Below, in pieces: positions 53,101 to 62,069 of a stretch of DNA of 64,000 nt; positions within the stretch are counted from its first letter, which is position 1; each line of letters opens with the position of its first letter. The DNA is from Formicarius rufipectus (lineage: Eukaryota > Chordata > Aves > Passeriformes > Formicariidae). The notes under the pieces are model-generated. The model was not told the origin of the DNA and ran no database searches. It saw only the letters and a program-made list of their open reading frames with translations. Both the position numbers and the translations under genes were made by a program. Location of the stretch: contig VXAU01000929.1 of NCBI GenBank assembly GCA_013399695.1, positions 248,673 to 312,672 of the forward strand. Reading direction: 5' to 3'.

Positions 53101-56100
53101 CTACCACATTCCGAGTTTACTCACTAAACCCTGATATTCTAAATTCTGGATTTTTCTGGCTAGATCTGAAGGAAAATTACTAGAGAAAGCTAATTCAAAG
53201 AAAGTTCAACTGAAGTATTTTATATTTGAAGCCAATACTTAGCTTTGGATTACATGCCACAAACAATAATAAAGAAATGTAGAGGGAGATGGGAGATTAA
53301 CAAGTCAGAACAACTTTTGTGCCCTATCTTATGCACTTTAAAGATAACACATAATCTTTTTAAGCCAGTAGTTCTAGAAAGCAGAAGTTACTCACAAGCT
53401 TCTTTTGAAACTCTTTGCCTGTAGACACTTGGTTTAAACAGCACTCGGCTAACAAAACCAAATGACATTTCAAATTACCTCTCCTAAGAGTAAGAGGACT
53501 GGACTTGCAGGTAAATTCACTTATTAACAGATGCAACATTTTTGAAGTTGCCAGACTTTATCAGCTGTGTTTTATGGCCTCTCCTGTGGATTACAGCTTC
53601 ACACAGAGGGTCACCAGAACAGAGCTTCAGCTCTCCTCAGCTGCTTCAGTGTAAGCTAAACAGTTTGGTTTATCACCTCCCCTGGGCAGGTTCAACTAAA
53701 CCACAGATTTTCATACAAGTAGGTGAGAAATATTCACAAATCCCACTCTGCCGAGTTCAATTTAGAGAGCTAAACCTCTGGCAGAAAGGGGTAGTGACTA
53801 ATACCTGAAATTGCCACAGCTGTTCCCTGAGTGAGTGGATAACCAAGCTTCCTTGGAAAAGATCCCCAGAAACCTCAGAGACCCTAACTCCAACAGAAGG
53901 CTATGATCATGAACAGGACTAAGCTATCTTAATATCCCTGGAGAATATTTTTATATGCAAGTTTTTAAGAGGACAAGTTTTAACTAGAAGATTTTTGTGG
54001 TTTCTGACTACATTTGACTCTCTCCTGTAGAGGTCACACTGTCGTGTACAGGTTCCTCTGGTAGCAACCCCTGTGCCTTCTTGAGACAGTCTGTTTATTG
54101 CTGTGGGGATGGGGAGTAAAAAAAAGCACTGATAAACTGAACCATTCCCTTTTGTCTCCTACCATCAGCTCAGTCCAGAAAGTGGCCCCAGTCTGGCCCA
54201 CAGCCACACCACAAAACAGGCTTTCCCTTTAGCAGCTTAAGCTGGTAACAGAAAGAGTAAATGGGGAGGTGTAAGGCATCCTCAGAGGACCTCATGTGCC
54301 TGAAAGATCCCTGACCCAAGGCACACACTGTCTGGTGGCACTGCTGATTGACCAGCACTCTGGAGGATCCAAAACAAGTCACAAGTGACCTCAGCAGAGG
54401 TGGGTACCCCTCCTCCCACCCAGCCCTAAGTATGCTCTGAGGAATTTGGAGAGAGTATGTTACTGTAAAGATGGCATCATACACTAACAAAACACTGTAT
54501 TTTGAATTGGTAACCACATTTGACTCTGTCCCTCCACCTAACGCATGCAACAAGTTAGATTCAGTTCCTGCCTGGGAAAAATAGCCACTTCAATTCCAGA
54601 CTGTGGGCTCAGATTACTCTGGTACACTGCTGCACCACAGTACCAGTGCTGGATGTTTGCAGGAAAGAGCTTTCCCTATTGATTTTGCATTTAGTTCTAA
54701 ACAAAATTCTCTGCAATGTGGCAGCAGAAGTCCAGCTGATGTGGAACTGCACCACAGTCTGGGTCAAACCAAAGCAGAGGATGTTTTCTCCCTGTGCATG
54801 GTGTACTTCAGAGGTCCTCCAACTGTTTTATGTCTTCTGAGCTTGAAAAATCTAACCCTATTGCGAAGGACAAAACTTCACTGGGGAAGCAAATATCACT
54901 AACAGAAAAGCTGAAAAGGTTTAATTTCTTCCAGAAACGGCAGGACCCTTTCACAATCCCAACATCTCAGTATTCTGAGAATCCTTCTGTACCCTGGGGG
55001 ATAGATGCAGAAACTGCCAGCACAGAGCAGGCTCAGCTCAGCTCCACCCTGCCCTTAAGGCAGGAGGCTGAAGCAGGCAGGCCAGTTTCCTCACCCTGAA
55101 CCAAACCAATCCCTGTCCCAGTGACGCAGAGCACACAAGTTCCTTATTGCACAGGACAGGACTTGGGTCCAGCCACCACCATTCTACACCCTCAAGGCTA
55201 AAAACTTGCTTTTTAAAGAGAGAAATGGGTGGTTCAAACGCTGTGTTTAATGTCAGTGAGCTTGCTGAATCCTTGTCATGGGGAATTGGTCAAATGCTCC
55301 CTGCAAGCCAGCTACTCAGTAATTCTGGCTTCCAGCTCAGCACCTGCAGAACAAACCTGCTGCCTGATACTTCTGACACTCTGGGACAGGGTTCCTGATG
55401 AAAATGGTGACACGGGACAGTTTCAAATCTGATTTTTTCCACCACTTGCAAGCATTATGGGAGAAACATTTCTGCCCTTGAGAATAGATTGCTTAAATAT
55501 TATTCTGAAAGTAATTCTCCCTGAAACCCACACAGCCAAGAAAGCTGAAGACTTGACTGCTTTTGCAGTACAAAACCAGTTCTACTACTTACCTACAGTG
55601 CACTGGCCTGTTCTTTGCAACAGTTCTTTCACAAACATTGTCTGGTAGAACTGATTTCACAACAAGCAACAAAAACTGGCCAAAAGTGTGCTAGTACTGA
55701 GCTCAGATCTGGAGTTACCAGCTATCAGTACAAGTACAGCAAGTTTATAAGCAACATGATGAAATAATGCACAGATAGGATCCACTTCCTCTTCAGTGAC
55801 ACTCACAGGACCACAAATTCATGCCGTGATATGCTGATACCACACTGGCGACCTGCCATCTAATGCTGCAATTTAAGAAATCAAACAAAGGCTGTGGCTT
55901 TCTGGCATCTCAATAAAACAATAAACCAACTACAGATGTGGTGGAAAATATACAATCAGAGCTAAAACAGAAAACAAGTTTGAGAAAATAAGTTTTTTCA
56001 AGAGATATAGCTTGATTTAGGTGATAACCATTACAGGAATAAAAGCCCCAATATTTTTATTCTTATTAAGTAATGTTCTCAATTTCTAATTAAAAAATAA

Positions 56101-56451
56101 GCAATTCAGATGGTATCTACAAAACCAAACACATTTCCATCTGCTTTTATCATCCTTAACTCATTTGTTCCTCATTAAATCCAGTCACCTCATACAACTG
56201 TCCTATGGGTTACAGCTCTTTTGTGGAGGAAAAGTCATCACTGCTCACTAGGTCTTTAGCCAATGAAAGTTTAAGTAGAAGAAATGTGTGGAATCTTCTG
56301 AATTGTACAGCTCAGTACAACTCTTGGCACAGAGTCCTGTAAAAGAAACAAGATGTGACATTTAAGTAAAACAAACTTTACTTGTTTAGATAATAATACT
56401 TACATCTCCTTCAAGGCTGAGCTTGCTTAAAATTTCATGAACAGTAGACAT
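34097..56451 (-). CDS. ANXA2: Annexin A2, complete 12-exon coding region
   Basis: Annexin A2 binds acidic phospholipids in a Ca2+-dependent way at the plasma membrane and endosomes. With S100A10 it forms a heterotetramer acting in membrane-cytoskeleton linkage, exocytosis and cell-surface plasmin generation (family knowledge). The twelve coding exons join in frame into 339 residues, the human length. Seen: N-terminal S100A10-binding helix (residues 2-13, STVHEILSKLSL), Tyr24 (the Src-site tyrosine), and four annexin repeats at about 33-104, 105-176, 189-261 and 265-336. Type II Ca2+-loop motifs include MKGLGTDE at 119-126 and MKGKGTRD at 278-285. The C-terminus is LCGGED. Start choice: ATG at 56451 has A at -3, and the exon 2 bases before it contain no other ATG. 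Compared with remembered human ANXA2, Cys9 is Ser and the PKC-site Ser26 is Thr, while Cys133, Cys262 and Cys335 are kept. No frameshift or internal stop. The family assignment is very secure. Confidence 0.98.
34157..35056 (-). other. ANXA2: ANXA2 intron 12, GC-AG type
   Basis: Intron of 900 bases whose donor is GCAAGT and whose acceptor is TTTACAG. It is the only non-GT donor in the gene. The flanking exons join in frame (YYFIQ then QDTKGDYQ), which fixes both boundaries. Confidence 0.92.
35057..35179 (-). CDS. ANXA2: ANXA2 exon 12 (residues 280-320), followed by a GC donor
   Basis: Acceptor CTTGCAG, 123 bases in whole codons, beginning GKGTRDKVLIRIMVSRCEVD and ending KSLYYFIQ. It forms most of annexin repeat 4 with its Ca2+ loop (KGKGTRD). 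The donor reads CAG|GCAAGT rather than GT. The nearest alternative GT, four bases into the intron, would shift the frame, so a GC-AG intron is the best reading. Cys296 stands where human has Ser. Confidence 0.96.
35180..35839 (-). other. ANXA2: ANXA2 intron 11
   Basis: GT-AG intron of 660 bases, AT-rich and unique. Nothing recognised. Confidence 0.9.
35840..35898 (-). CDS. ANXA2: ANXA2 exon 11 (residues 260-279)
   Basis: Acceptor CCTTCAG, donor AAG|GTAGGG, 59 bases. With the carried G it encodes VQCIQNKQLYFADRLYDSMK. It includes conserved Cys262 and joins repeats 3 and 4. Confidence 0.96.
35899..36859 (-). other. ANXA2: ANXA2 intron 10
   Basis: GT-AG intron of about 960 bases of unique sequence. 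Nothing recognised. Confidence 0.9.
36860..36955 (-). CDS. ANXA2: ANXA2 exon 10 (residues 228-260)
   Basis: Acceptor GCTAG, donor CTTG|GTGAGT, 96 bases, phase 1 at both ends. It encodes VFDRYKSYSPYDMLESIKKE then VKGDLENAFLNL, most of annexin repeat 3. Confidence 0.97.
36956..37667 (-). other. ANXA2: ANXA2 intron 9
   Basis: GT-AG intron of about 710 bases of unique sequence. Nothing recognised. Confidence 0.9.
37668..37761 (-). CDS. ANXA2: ANXA2 exon 9 (residues 197-228)
   Basis: Acceptor CCCCAG, donor AAAG|GTACTA, 94 bases, phase 1 end. It encodes DLYDAGVKRKGTDVPKWINI then MTERSVPHLQK. It carries the repeat 3 loop (RKGTD). Confidence 0.97.
37762..38340 (-). other. ANXA2: ANXA2 intron 8
   Basis: GT-AG intron of about 580 bases. 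It contains a (CT)n microsatellite listed separately. Otherwise unremarkable. Confidence 0.9.
38079..38106. repeat. (CT)14 microsatellite in ANXA2 intron 8
   Basis: Fourteen perfect CT units on the plus strand. In the ANXA2 transcript this is an AG-rich run between exons 8 and 9. Confidence 0.95.
38341..38400 (-). CDS. ANXA2: ANXA2 exon 8 (residues 177-196)
   Basis: Acceptor TGAAG, donor AGG|GTGAGT, 60 bases in whole codons, encoding GKRCEDTSVIDYELIDQDAR. This is the linker between repeats 2 and 3. Cys180 stands where human has Ala. Confidence 0.96.
38401..38720 (-). other. ANXA2: ANXA2 intron 7
   Basis: GT-AG intron of 320 bases. It holds a T/A homopolymer-rich patch at about 38,465-38,492 and nothing else recognised. 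Confidence 0.9.
38721..38800 (-). CDS. ANXA2: ANXA2 exon 7 (residues 150-176)
   Basis: Acceptor TTTCTAG, donor AAG|GTGGGT, 80 bases. With the carried A it reads MYKTELEKDIISDTSGDFRK and LMVALAK, completing annexin repeat 2. The acidic pair at EKD and the GDFRK segment are family hallmarks. Confidence 0.97.
38801..40057 (-). other. ANXA2: ANXA2 intron 6
   Basis: GT-AG intron of about 1.26 kb of unique sequence. Nothing recognised. Confidence 0.9.
40058..40148 (-). CDS. ANXA2: ANXA2 exon 6 (residues 120-150)
   Basis: Acceptor TTGCAG, donor GAAA|GTAAGT, 91 bases, phase 1 end. It encodes GLGTDEDTLIEIICSRTNQE then LAEINRVYRE. It carries the type II Ca2+-binding loop of repeat 2 and the conserved Cys133. 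Confidence 0.97.
40149..42227 (-). other. ANXA2: ANXA2 intron 5
   Basis: GT-AG intron of about 2.1 kb. It contains a G/T-rich low-complexity tract at about 41,290-41,400, followed by AT-rich sequence to about 41,540, and an A/C-rich tract near 40,690-40,735. No coding signal seen. Confidence 0.9.
42228..42341 (-). CDS. ANXA2: ANXA2 exon 5 (residues 82-119)
   Basis: Acceptor TTTTACAG, donor AAG|GTAAAT, 114 bases, whole codons at both ends. It begins ELSAALKSALSGHLEAVILG and ends SELKAAMK. It closes annexin repeat 1 and opens repeat 2. Its last residues form the start of the repeat 2 Ca2+ loop (MKGLGT) completed in exon 6. Confidence 0.97.
42342..45885 (-). other. ANXA2: ANXA2 intron 4
   Basis: GT-AG intron of about 3.5 kb. 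It holds a CR1 tail fragment at about 43,545-43,675 and an A/C-rich simple tract at about 45,010-45,100. Otherwise unique sequence. Confidence 0.9.
43545..43675 (+). mobile_element. CR1 LINE tail fragment in ANXA2 intron 4
   Basis: The segment contains CAGCTCCATCCCTGGAAGCG, TTCCAAAGGCCAGGCTGGAT, GCCTGGTCTAGAGGACAGTG and GATTCCTTCCAACTCAAACC. These match the last portion of a CR1 element in direct orientation. It is about 130 bases, truncated at both ends, and antisense to ANXA2. No terminal octamer repeat is evident. Confidence 0.8.
45886..45980 (-). CDS. ANXA2: ANXA2 exon 4 (residues 50-81)
   Basis: Acceptor CCGTAG, donor AAAAAG|GTAGGA, 95 bases. With the carried base it completes Gly50 and encodes GVDEVTIINILTNRSNEQRQ and the following DIAFAYQRRTKK. 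This is the core of annexin repeat 1 and is nearly identical to the mammalian sequence. Confidence 0.97.
45981..52756 (-). other. ANXA2: ANXA2 intron 3
   Basis: GT-AG intron of about 6.8 kb, the longest in the gene. It contains a G-quadruplex-type GGGGT repeat at 49474-49497, noted separately. A T/C-rich tract lies at about 48,121-48,143. Nothing else was recognised. Confidence 0.9.
49474..49497 (+). repeat. (GGGGT)n, G-quadruplex-type motif in ANXA2 intron 3
   Basis: Five runs of four G are separated by single T residues on the plus strand, which is the template strand for ANXA2. This fits the standard four-run short-loop pattern for a quadruplex. Confidence 0.9.
52757..52856 (-). CDS. ANXA2: ANXA2 exon 3 (residues 17-50)
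   Basis: Acceptor CTTGCAG, donor AAGG|GTGAGA, 100 bases, ending in phase 1 within Gly50. It begins HSLPPSAYATVKAY and contains Tyr24 (the site known as Tyr23 after Met removal) and Thr26 in place of the mammalian PKC-site Ser. It enters annexin repeat 1. Cys31 is present where human has Thr. Confidence 0.97.
52857..56403 (-). other. ANXA2: ANXA2 intron 2
   Basis: GT-AG intron of about 3.5 kb. I saw no recognisable repeat, exon or structured element in it. Open frames here are short and unlike any protein I know. Confidence 0.9.
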
Positions 56452-56463
56452 CTTGAAAGAATG
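56404..56463 (-). CDS. ANXA2: ANXA2 exon 2 (start codon, residues 1-16)
   Basis: The acceptor CCTCCAG precedes 12 untranslated bases and then ATG at 56451. The exon encodes MSTVHEILSKLSLEGD and ends on a codon boundary at donor GAT|GTAAGT. This is the S100A10-binding helix, with the initiator Met normally removed. Residue 9 is Ser where mammals have Cys. The untranslated bases would read HSFK in frame; human ANXA2 has a longer isoform ending SFK just before this Met, but there is no upstream ATG here. Confidence 0.97.
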
Positions 56464-59400
56464 CTGGAGGAAGAGGAAAAGAAAAAAAAAAAAGACAAAT
56501 GAGACTTCAGTACTTTTACAGTTACATTTGTGTGTTACACAGCCTTGAAATACTGCAGTACTTAGTGACACCACCCACTGGACCTGCCAATCCCAAGCCA
56601 GAAAGCAGATTTAAGAGTTTCCAAGCCACACCACCATTAATAATGCAACAATGGGAGGTCTTCAGCCTATTGTACAATAAAAATTCCTTAAAGAAGCCTT
56701 TTAAATACTTAAGCTTGGGAGTTAGAGAACCTCTGCTTCAGAAACAGAATCGACTAAGCCTAAACTGCTTCCAGGAAAATCATACAGAAACATTACAGCC
56801 TGGTCCAGCTCAAAGCCAACAAGCAGCATTTAAATGAGACATTCAGTGCCTGAAGTACTCATGGAGTGCAGTGGAACTATTTCTTTTCCTGCAGGCATTT
56901 TTACAAAACCATAACCCTGTTCAATCCTTCTCCCTGGATGCATTGTCTGGCTAACACCAGTTAGCAGCATCATGTCAGAAACCAAGTAACAAGGACTCCC
57001 TTCAAATGGTAGCTCCAAAAATAAGGACCACTGAGGCAAGATAATCACTGCCAGAACCCTCACAACATCTCACTAACATTCATAAAAGCATGGAGAAAAA
57101 CCCAACCCTGAGACACAGCAGGTGTGTTGCAGACACAAACACTGATGTGATATGTTTCTGAGACAACACTCTGCCTCCTTAAAACACTGGTTTCTGGTCA
57201 GGGAGGTTTGCCAGAGCTGGGTCACTCTTTCACTGGAAGGGTCTCTCAAAGGCTTTCCAAAGTTGTGAGCCAGGGGCAATATTTGAGAAGCTTGATGCAT
57301 TCTCAAAGCTCTGCTCTCAATTTCTCTATGGAAGGGACAGGCACCACCACTCACATAATCACCCAGTCACCCAGGATGGCATCTGCAGCAAACATTGCTT
57401 TGCCCTGTGAAATTAAAGCTTGTCTCTTAGGATGTCTACAATGCTGGTGCAGAGAGCACTGTCAAACAGGGAAAAGAGCTGGGCTTCATGAGAGTGGCAG
57501 AGCACCTCAGACCCAGCGAGGCTCCACTGACGACTGAGCCTGGTACCAAAATGGCCCTATTTCCAGCCGGGTGCCACTCCCTTCCCTCCCACACTGTCCC
57601 AGTTCAGCTGCTGGGCCCCTGCCCTCCCAGCTGCGGTGCAGCCACTCCTGGGGATGTCCTTTCAACTGGCTTTCAGATTTGTTTTGTATCCTCCATCAGT
57701 CACTCTTCTGATGGTATTGGGGCTGTCTCAGGCCAGCAGCACTGGCCACCCGTGCAAACTCCCCAGACCAAACTCCTCCCCACTCAATGATCAATCTGAA
57801 ATGAAGAGCTCAGAGAAACAGAAAAGTTTGAAATAGTTCCTTAATAATGAAGACCTGGTTAAAACTCTAGAAGTGTTTATTTTTTATTTTAGCTCCTGTA
57901 AACCAAGAGAAAAGCAGAGAAATCTTTACTTTTGGCAGACATAGCAAGTCTTATAAAAATAAGATGCATCAACACAATTACACAGCTTTTCCAGTGTAAC
58001 TGCTGTAATCGCACCTTTCCTCACTTAGAACACAGAAAGAAAACCTTTCATCTTCTGAAAAGATCCAGGTTTAAGTAACTAAAGCAACTTAACTTCAAAA
58101 ATTAAGATTCAAGGGGAAGAAAAATAAGGCAGAGAATAGAAATCAGTCATACATCGATGTATTTGAGAACAAACCTTTTTCAGAGCAAAAATTCAACCCA
58201 GGCCTTTAAAGACAGGCTGCAGAAGTGGTAATACGCTGCTACCTGCTGTTGGCACTATTAACCATGCTGGCTGGAGGGGATTGACTGGTTAGTGAGTTAT
58301 GAAATTCTTGATGTTTACTCTTAATAAAATGAAGAGCCTAAACAGTGACACCTTTTTACTCTGACAGTATTTCAACCAATACCAAAGAGGAGCAACTGAA
58401 GTCCTTTGGTCCTGATTGTCACAAAGAAAACATCAGTGAGAGCTGAAGCAAAGCAACTGCAGTATAATCTTTCACATTAAAAAACAAACAAACAAACAAA
58501 AACCCCAAAAAACCCCACAAAAACCCACAGAATCACTGAACAGCTTTTAGCAAGACTGCTGTTTCTAAATCCATTAAAAACCACACTGCATCAGGCTTGT
58601 TGGGAAAAAACCTTGATCAGAGTCCAGGAACGGGACCAACCCACCCTCATGTAGAGCTGGAACTGGGAGGTTCATATCACCAGCACACAACAATGCCAGA
58701 GCAACCCACTGCCCATCAGTAGAGAGCTGGCAAAGGGCAAAATGGGAGAGTTTGCAAGAATCTTTGCAGAAAAAGATCTTTACTCAGAGAACAAACACCT
58801 CCCTTGTCACATCCTGCTCTGTAAGGCACTCAGATTTGAGAACAGGCTCTCACTGTTCTCTGATGGACTGATTCTATCTGATTTAGTTTGGACAAGTTCT
58901 GGATAGGTTTGAACATGTAAATAGAAAATACTTGCACTAACTTGTTCTTCCTCACACTGGAAAAGAATCAAATTTATTTTACCTTCCAGCTGTAAACTAA
59001 TACTTCAATACCCTAAAGCAAGTTTCTACAACCAAGTTCTAAATCCTCATGATGCAATCCTGAATCATAATGTTATTCTACTAAAAGAAATGGCATGTTT
59101 TGACCTCGACCCCCGTAGAAGGCACCTGTTTGCAGTCTCTATTTACCACCCTGCCCCCATAATTGTTTGGCAACAGAAGAAGGTGTGTTTAAAAGCACTC
59201 CCTTATCTCCATTCCCAGGGCAGCTCACATACATTAGCAGAGAAAAACCCCCATGTGATCCATGGAAAACAGTTTCAGGTATGCACAAACAACTGCATTG
59301 CTCAATAAGCAGAGTTAGCATTTCAAGAAGCCCTTATTACACTGGAGAGATTTGACCAAAGGGTGTTCCCAGGCATCTGAGCCAAGGAAACGGCATCCCC

Positions 59401-60378
59401 GGAATGAGGGAATGGAAACTCTCTCACTTGGAATACATTTGTGCTGGGTCTCCAAAAACTGGGGCAAGGCCTGTCAACAGGGGGGATGAGGGAAATCTGT
59501 TATGAATCTGTTGTAAATGAAATAAGGACTCAAAATCAGTCACAGTGCCAACCAAAAGTACAAATAAGCCAGGCTTGTATCTCCCCAAATCACCCAATAA
59601 GGTTTAGCAAATCATTGAAAGCCACTATTTGGAGGAGAAAGATCAGCTTTAAAGGAAACTATTTCAAAACCCATTAAAACCAGGCTACCACAAACATGCT
59701 TTAACCATTCTCTTCCACAGACACTGCTAATAACACCCAGGATGTTCCATTCCAGGAAGATACTATACATATTCAGAATTAAGGACTTTTGTTTCTTCAA
59801 ATCCAAATCATTCTTACTTCTGAGACTTTACAGAAAAACCTACTGGGTGTTTTTTGATCCTGGCAAACCATACCAACTGGTAGCTAATGGGAATTACACT
59901 CCCTAGCGCCGCTTATCACAATGAGCTCCACCAAGAGAAGGCACACACAGGGATGAATCACCCAAGGGCACAGAGGCTCCCAGACGCTTTCACTCTTGAC
60001 CTGCATGTCGGGGACTGCACATCTCTGTGCACACACAGCATTCGAACATGAACGTAAGAAGTAATGCCAAGCAGAACTAAAGCTGCCACGTATAGGCACA
60101 CAACGCACTTCTGCGTGACTACCCTGCTGCAATCGCTGTTCTTTCAGTTCAAATACACGGCAACACTGCTGTGCCCTACCGCCCCTCCTCAGCCGGGGAG
60201 GAGGAAGCGGTGTCCAGGCTGACTCACAGCCCAAAGGCAGCAGCGAGCTCTGAGCAGTTCTGCTCATGGCCAGGGCAGGGTGGGCGGGAGAGCCGCGCCC
60301 AGGCCGGGCTGTGCCAGCAGCTGCTGCTCGGGGCTCCGCGGCCGAGCGGGGCAAAGCCGGGCAGCACCGCAGCACCCC

Positions 60379-60697
60379 CGGTGCGGGACATCCCCGTGCC
60401 CGTCCTGCTGCAATTCCCCGGTCCGAGGGGATCCCCGTGCCCTCCGGCACCATCCCCCGGTCCGAGGGGATCCCCGTGCCCTTCAGCAGCATCCCGTGGT
60501 GCGGAGGATCCCCGTGCCCTCCGGCAGCATCCCCCGGTGCGGGGAGATCCCCGTGCCCTCCGGCAGCAATCCCGCAGTCCGAGGGGGATCCCTGTGCCCG
60601 TCCTGCAGCATCCCCGGTGCTGGGAATCGCTGTGCCCCCGGCATCATCTCCAGGTCCGAGGGGTCCCTGCGCCGCATTCGCTCACCGGTCAGAGGGA
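60379..60697. repeat. GC-rich minisatellite, about 8 copies of a 38-40 base unit, ANXA2 intron 1
   Basis: Each unit contains GATCCCCGTGCCCTCCGGCA followed by a CATCCCCCGGTCCGAGGG-like half. Copies diverge toward the right end. CpG content is high. The proline/arginine/serine-rich frames on the plus strand follow from the repeat and are not proposed as genes. Confidence 0.92.
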
Positions 60698-61044
60698 AGG
60701 GGCCGCTGCCCCGGGCGGGTCCGACCCCTCAAACCCCGCTCCACCGAACGAACACCGCCCTCAGCGGCCGGCATAGCCCATTCTCCGCAAGGCTCGGGGC
60801 TGGAAAGTGAATTGACAGTACTACGGCCAATCCAACCGAGCCCTTGTGTACATTAACGAGAAGAAATGAGTATCTGGGGAAGTTTGACTAAGTTTGGGAC
60901 CGGTTCCTCTTTCCTGAGCGCAGCCGCCACACCCAGTGCCGGTGCGGGGCTCACGGAGCTGCCCGACGGCAGTCCCGGGGTGGGACCGAGCACAGCAAAG
61001 CGCCGCGGGCAGGGCCGGCGGGGCAAAGCGCGGCTGCGGCAGCT

Positions 61045-61149
61045 CCCGCATCCTAACCCCCGCAACAGCCCCCGCATNTCCCGATCCCCGTAACAGCCCC
61101 CGCATCCCGACCCCCGCAACAGTCCCTGCATCCCGACCCCTGCCGCAGC
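61045..61149. repeat. Short tandem array, about 4 copies of a 24-28 base unit beside exon 1
   Basis: Units of the type CCCGCATCCCGACCCCCGCA plus ACAG repeat just inside intron 1, ending about 40 bases from the exon 1 donor. One ambiguous base (N at 61078) lies in the second unit. Confidence 0.85.
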
Positions 61150-61191
61150 AGCCCCCGCCGCACCCCGCGCTGCTGCCCTGCGAGGGCTCAC

Positions 61192-61248
61192 CTGGCCGGG
61201 GCTGGGCTGCTGTGGCTGTGGCTCTGGAGCGGCTCTGGCAGCGGCTGT
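61192..61248 (-). other. ANXA2: ANXA2 exon 1, untranslated (5' UTR)
   Basis: A strong donor (CCAG|GTGAGC, intron starting at 61191) ends a GC-rich segment with no ATG on the minus strand, as expected for the untranslated first exon of ANXA2. The 3' boundary is well supported by the splice consensus. The 5' boundary at 61248 is inferred from the TATA-like box about 31 bases upstream. Confidence 0.6.
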
Positions 61249-61273
61249 GGGGCCGCGACCGGGCGGGCGGGGG

Positions 61274-61322
61274 TTTGTAGGGCCGGGCAGCCGCTCCCGC
61301 CCCGCGTCCCCCCCCACGGCGC
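61274..61322 (-). promoter_or_regulatory. ANXA2: ANXA2 core promoter with TATA-like box and GC boxes
   Basis: On the minus strand a TATA-like TACAAA (61279 down to 61274) lies about 31 bases upstream of a CA dinucleotide at 61249-61248, a plausible initiator. A GC-box-like CCGCCCC element is seen at about 61297-61303, and more GC-rich sequence (about 61261-61272) lies between the TATA-like element and the proposed start. The block is CpG-rich. The assembly gap starting at 61323 removes the upstream promoter. The transcription start is predicted from spacing only. Confidence 0.6.
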
Positions 61323-61929
61323 NNNNNNNNNNNNNNNNNNNNNNNNNNNNNNNNNNNNNNNNNNNNNNNNNNNNNNNNNNNNNNNNNNNNNNNNNNNNNN
61401 NNNNNNNNNNNNNNNNNNNNNNNNNNNNNNNNNNNNNNNNNNNNNNNNNNNNNNNNNNNNNNNNNNNNNNNNNNNNNNNNNNNNNNNNNNNNNNNNNNNN
61501 NNNNNNNNNNNNNNNNNNNNNNNNNNNNNNNNNNNNNNNNNNNNNNNNNNNNNNNNNNNNNNNNNNNNNNNNNNNNNNNNNNNNNNNNNNNNNNNNNNNN
61601 NNNNNNNNNNNNNNNNNNNNNNNNNNNNNNNNNNNNNNNNNNNNNNNNNNNNNNNNNNNNNNNNNNNNNNNNNNNNNNNNNNNNNNNNNNNNNNNNNNNN
61701 NNNNNNNNNNNNNNNNNNNNNNNNNNNNNNNNNNNNNNNNNNNNNNNNNNNNNNNNNNNNNNNNNNNNNNNNNNNNNNNNNNNNNNNNNNNNNNNNNNNN
61801 NNNNNNNNNNNNNNNNNNNNNNNNNNNNNNNNNNNNNNNNNNNNNNNNNNNNNNNNNNNNNNNNNNNNNNNNNNNNNNNNNNNNNNNNNNNNNNNNNNNN
61901 NNNNNNNNNNNNNNNNNNNNNNNNNNNNN
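61323..61929. other. Assembly gap (607 N) upstream of the ANXA2 promoter
   Basis: A run of N begins about 75 bases upstream of the predicted transcription start and ends at a 20-base tandem repeat. Part of the missing sequence is probably more of that repeat plus upstream promoter. Confidence 0.99.
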
Positions 61930-62069
61930 TGCCCCAGCACAGCTCCTCCTGCCCCAGCACAGCCGCTCCTGCCCCAGCACAGCTCCTCCTGCCCCAGCAC
62001 AGCCGCTCCTGCCCCAGCACAGCTCCTCCTGCCCCAGCACAGCCGCTCCTGCCCCAGCACAGCCGCTCC
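61930..62069. repeat. 20-base minisatellite, 7 visible copies, dimeric pattern
   Basis: Two 20-base variants, TGCCCCAGCACAGCTCCTCC and TGCCCCAGCACAGCCGCTCC, alternate as A-B three times, and a final B follows. The left end is cut by the gap, so more copies are likely. Confidence 0.95.

Larger units (their letters stand above)
56464..61191 (-). other. ANXA2: ANXA2 intron 1
   Basis: GT-AG intron of about 4.7 kb. Its first kilobase (about 60,160-61,191) is GC- and CpG-rich and holds two minisatellite blocks, described separately. The rest is ordinary unique sequence, with an A/C-rich simple tract at about 58,481-58,528. A poly-A run at about 56,480-56,493 (T on the gene strand) forms the polypyrimidine tract before exon 2. 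Confidence 0.9.

Noticed and set aside
60171..60856. Three overlapping plus-strand open frames of about 175-200 codons
   Set aside because: They follow the 38-40 base GC-rich minisatellite. All three frames are open at once, which argues against coding.
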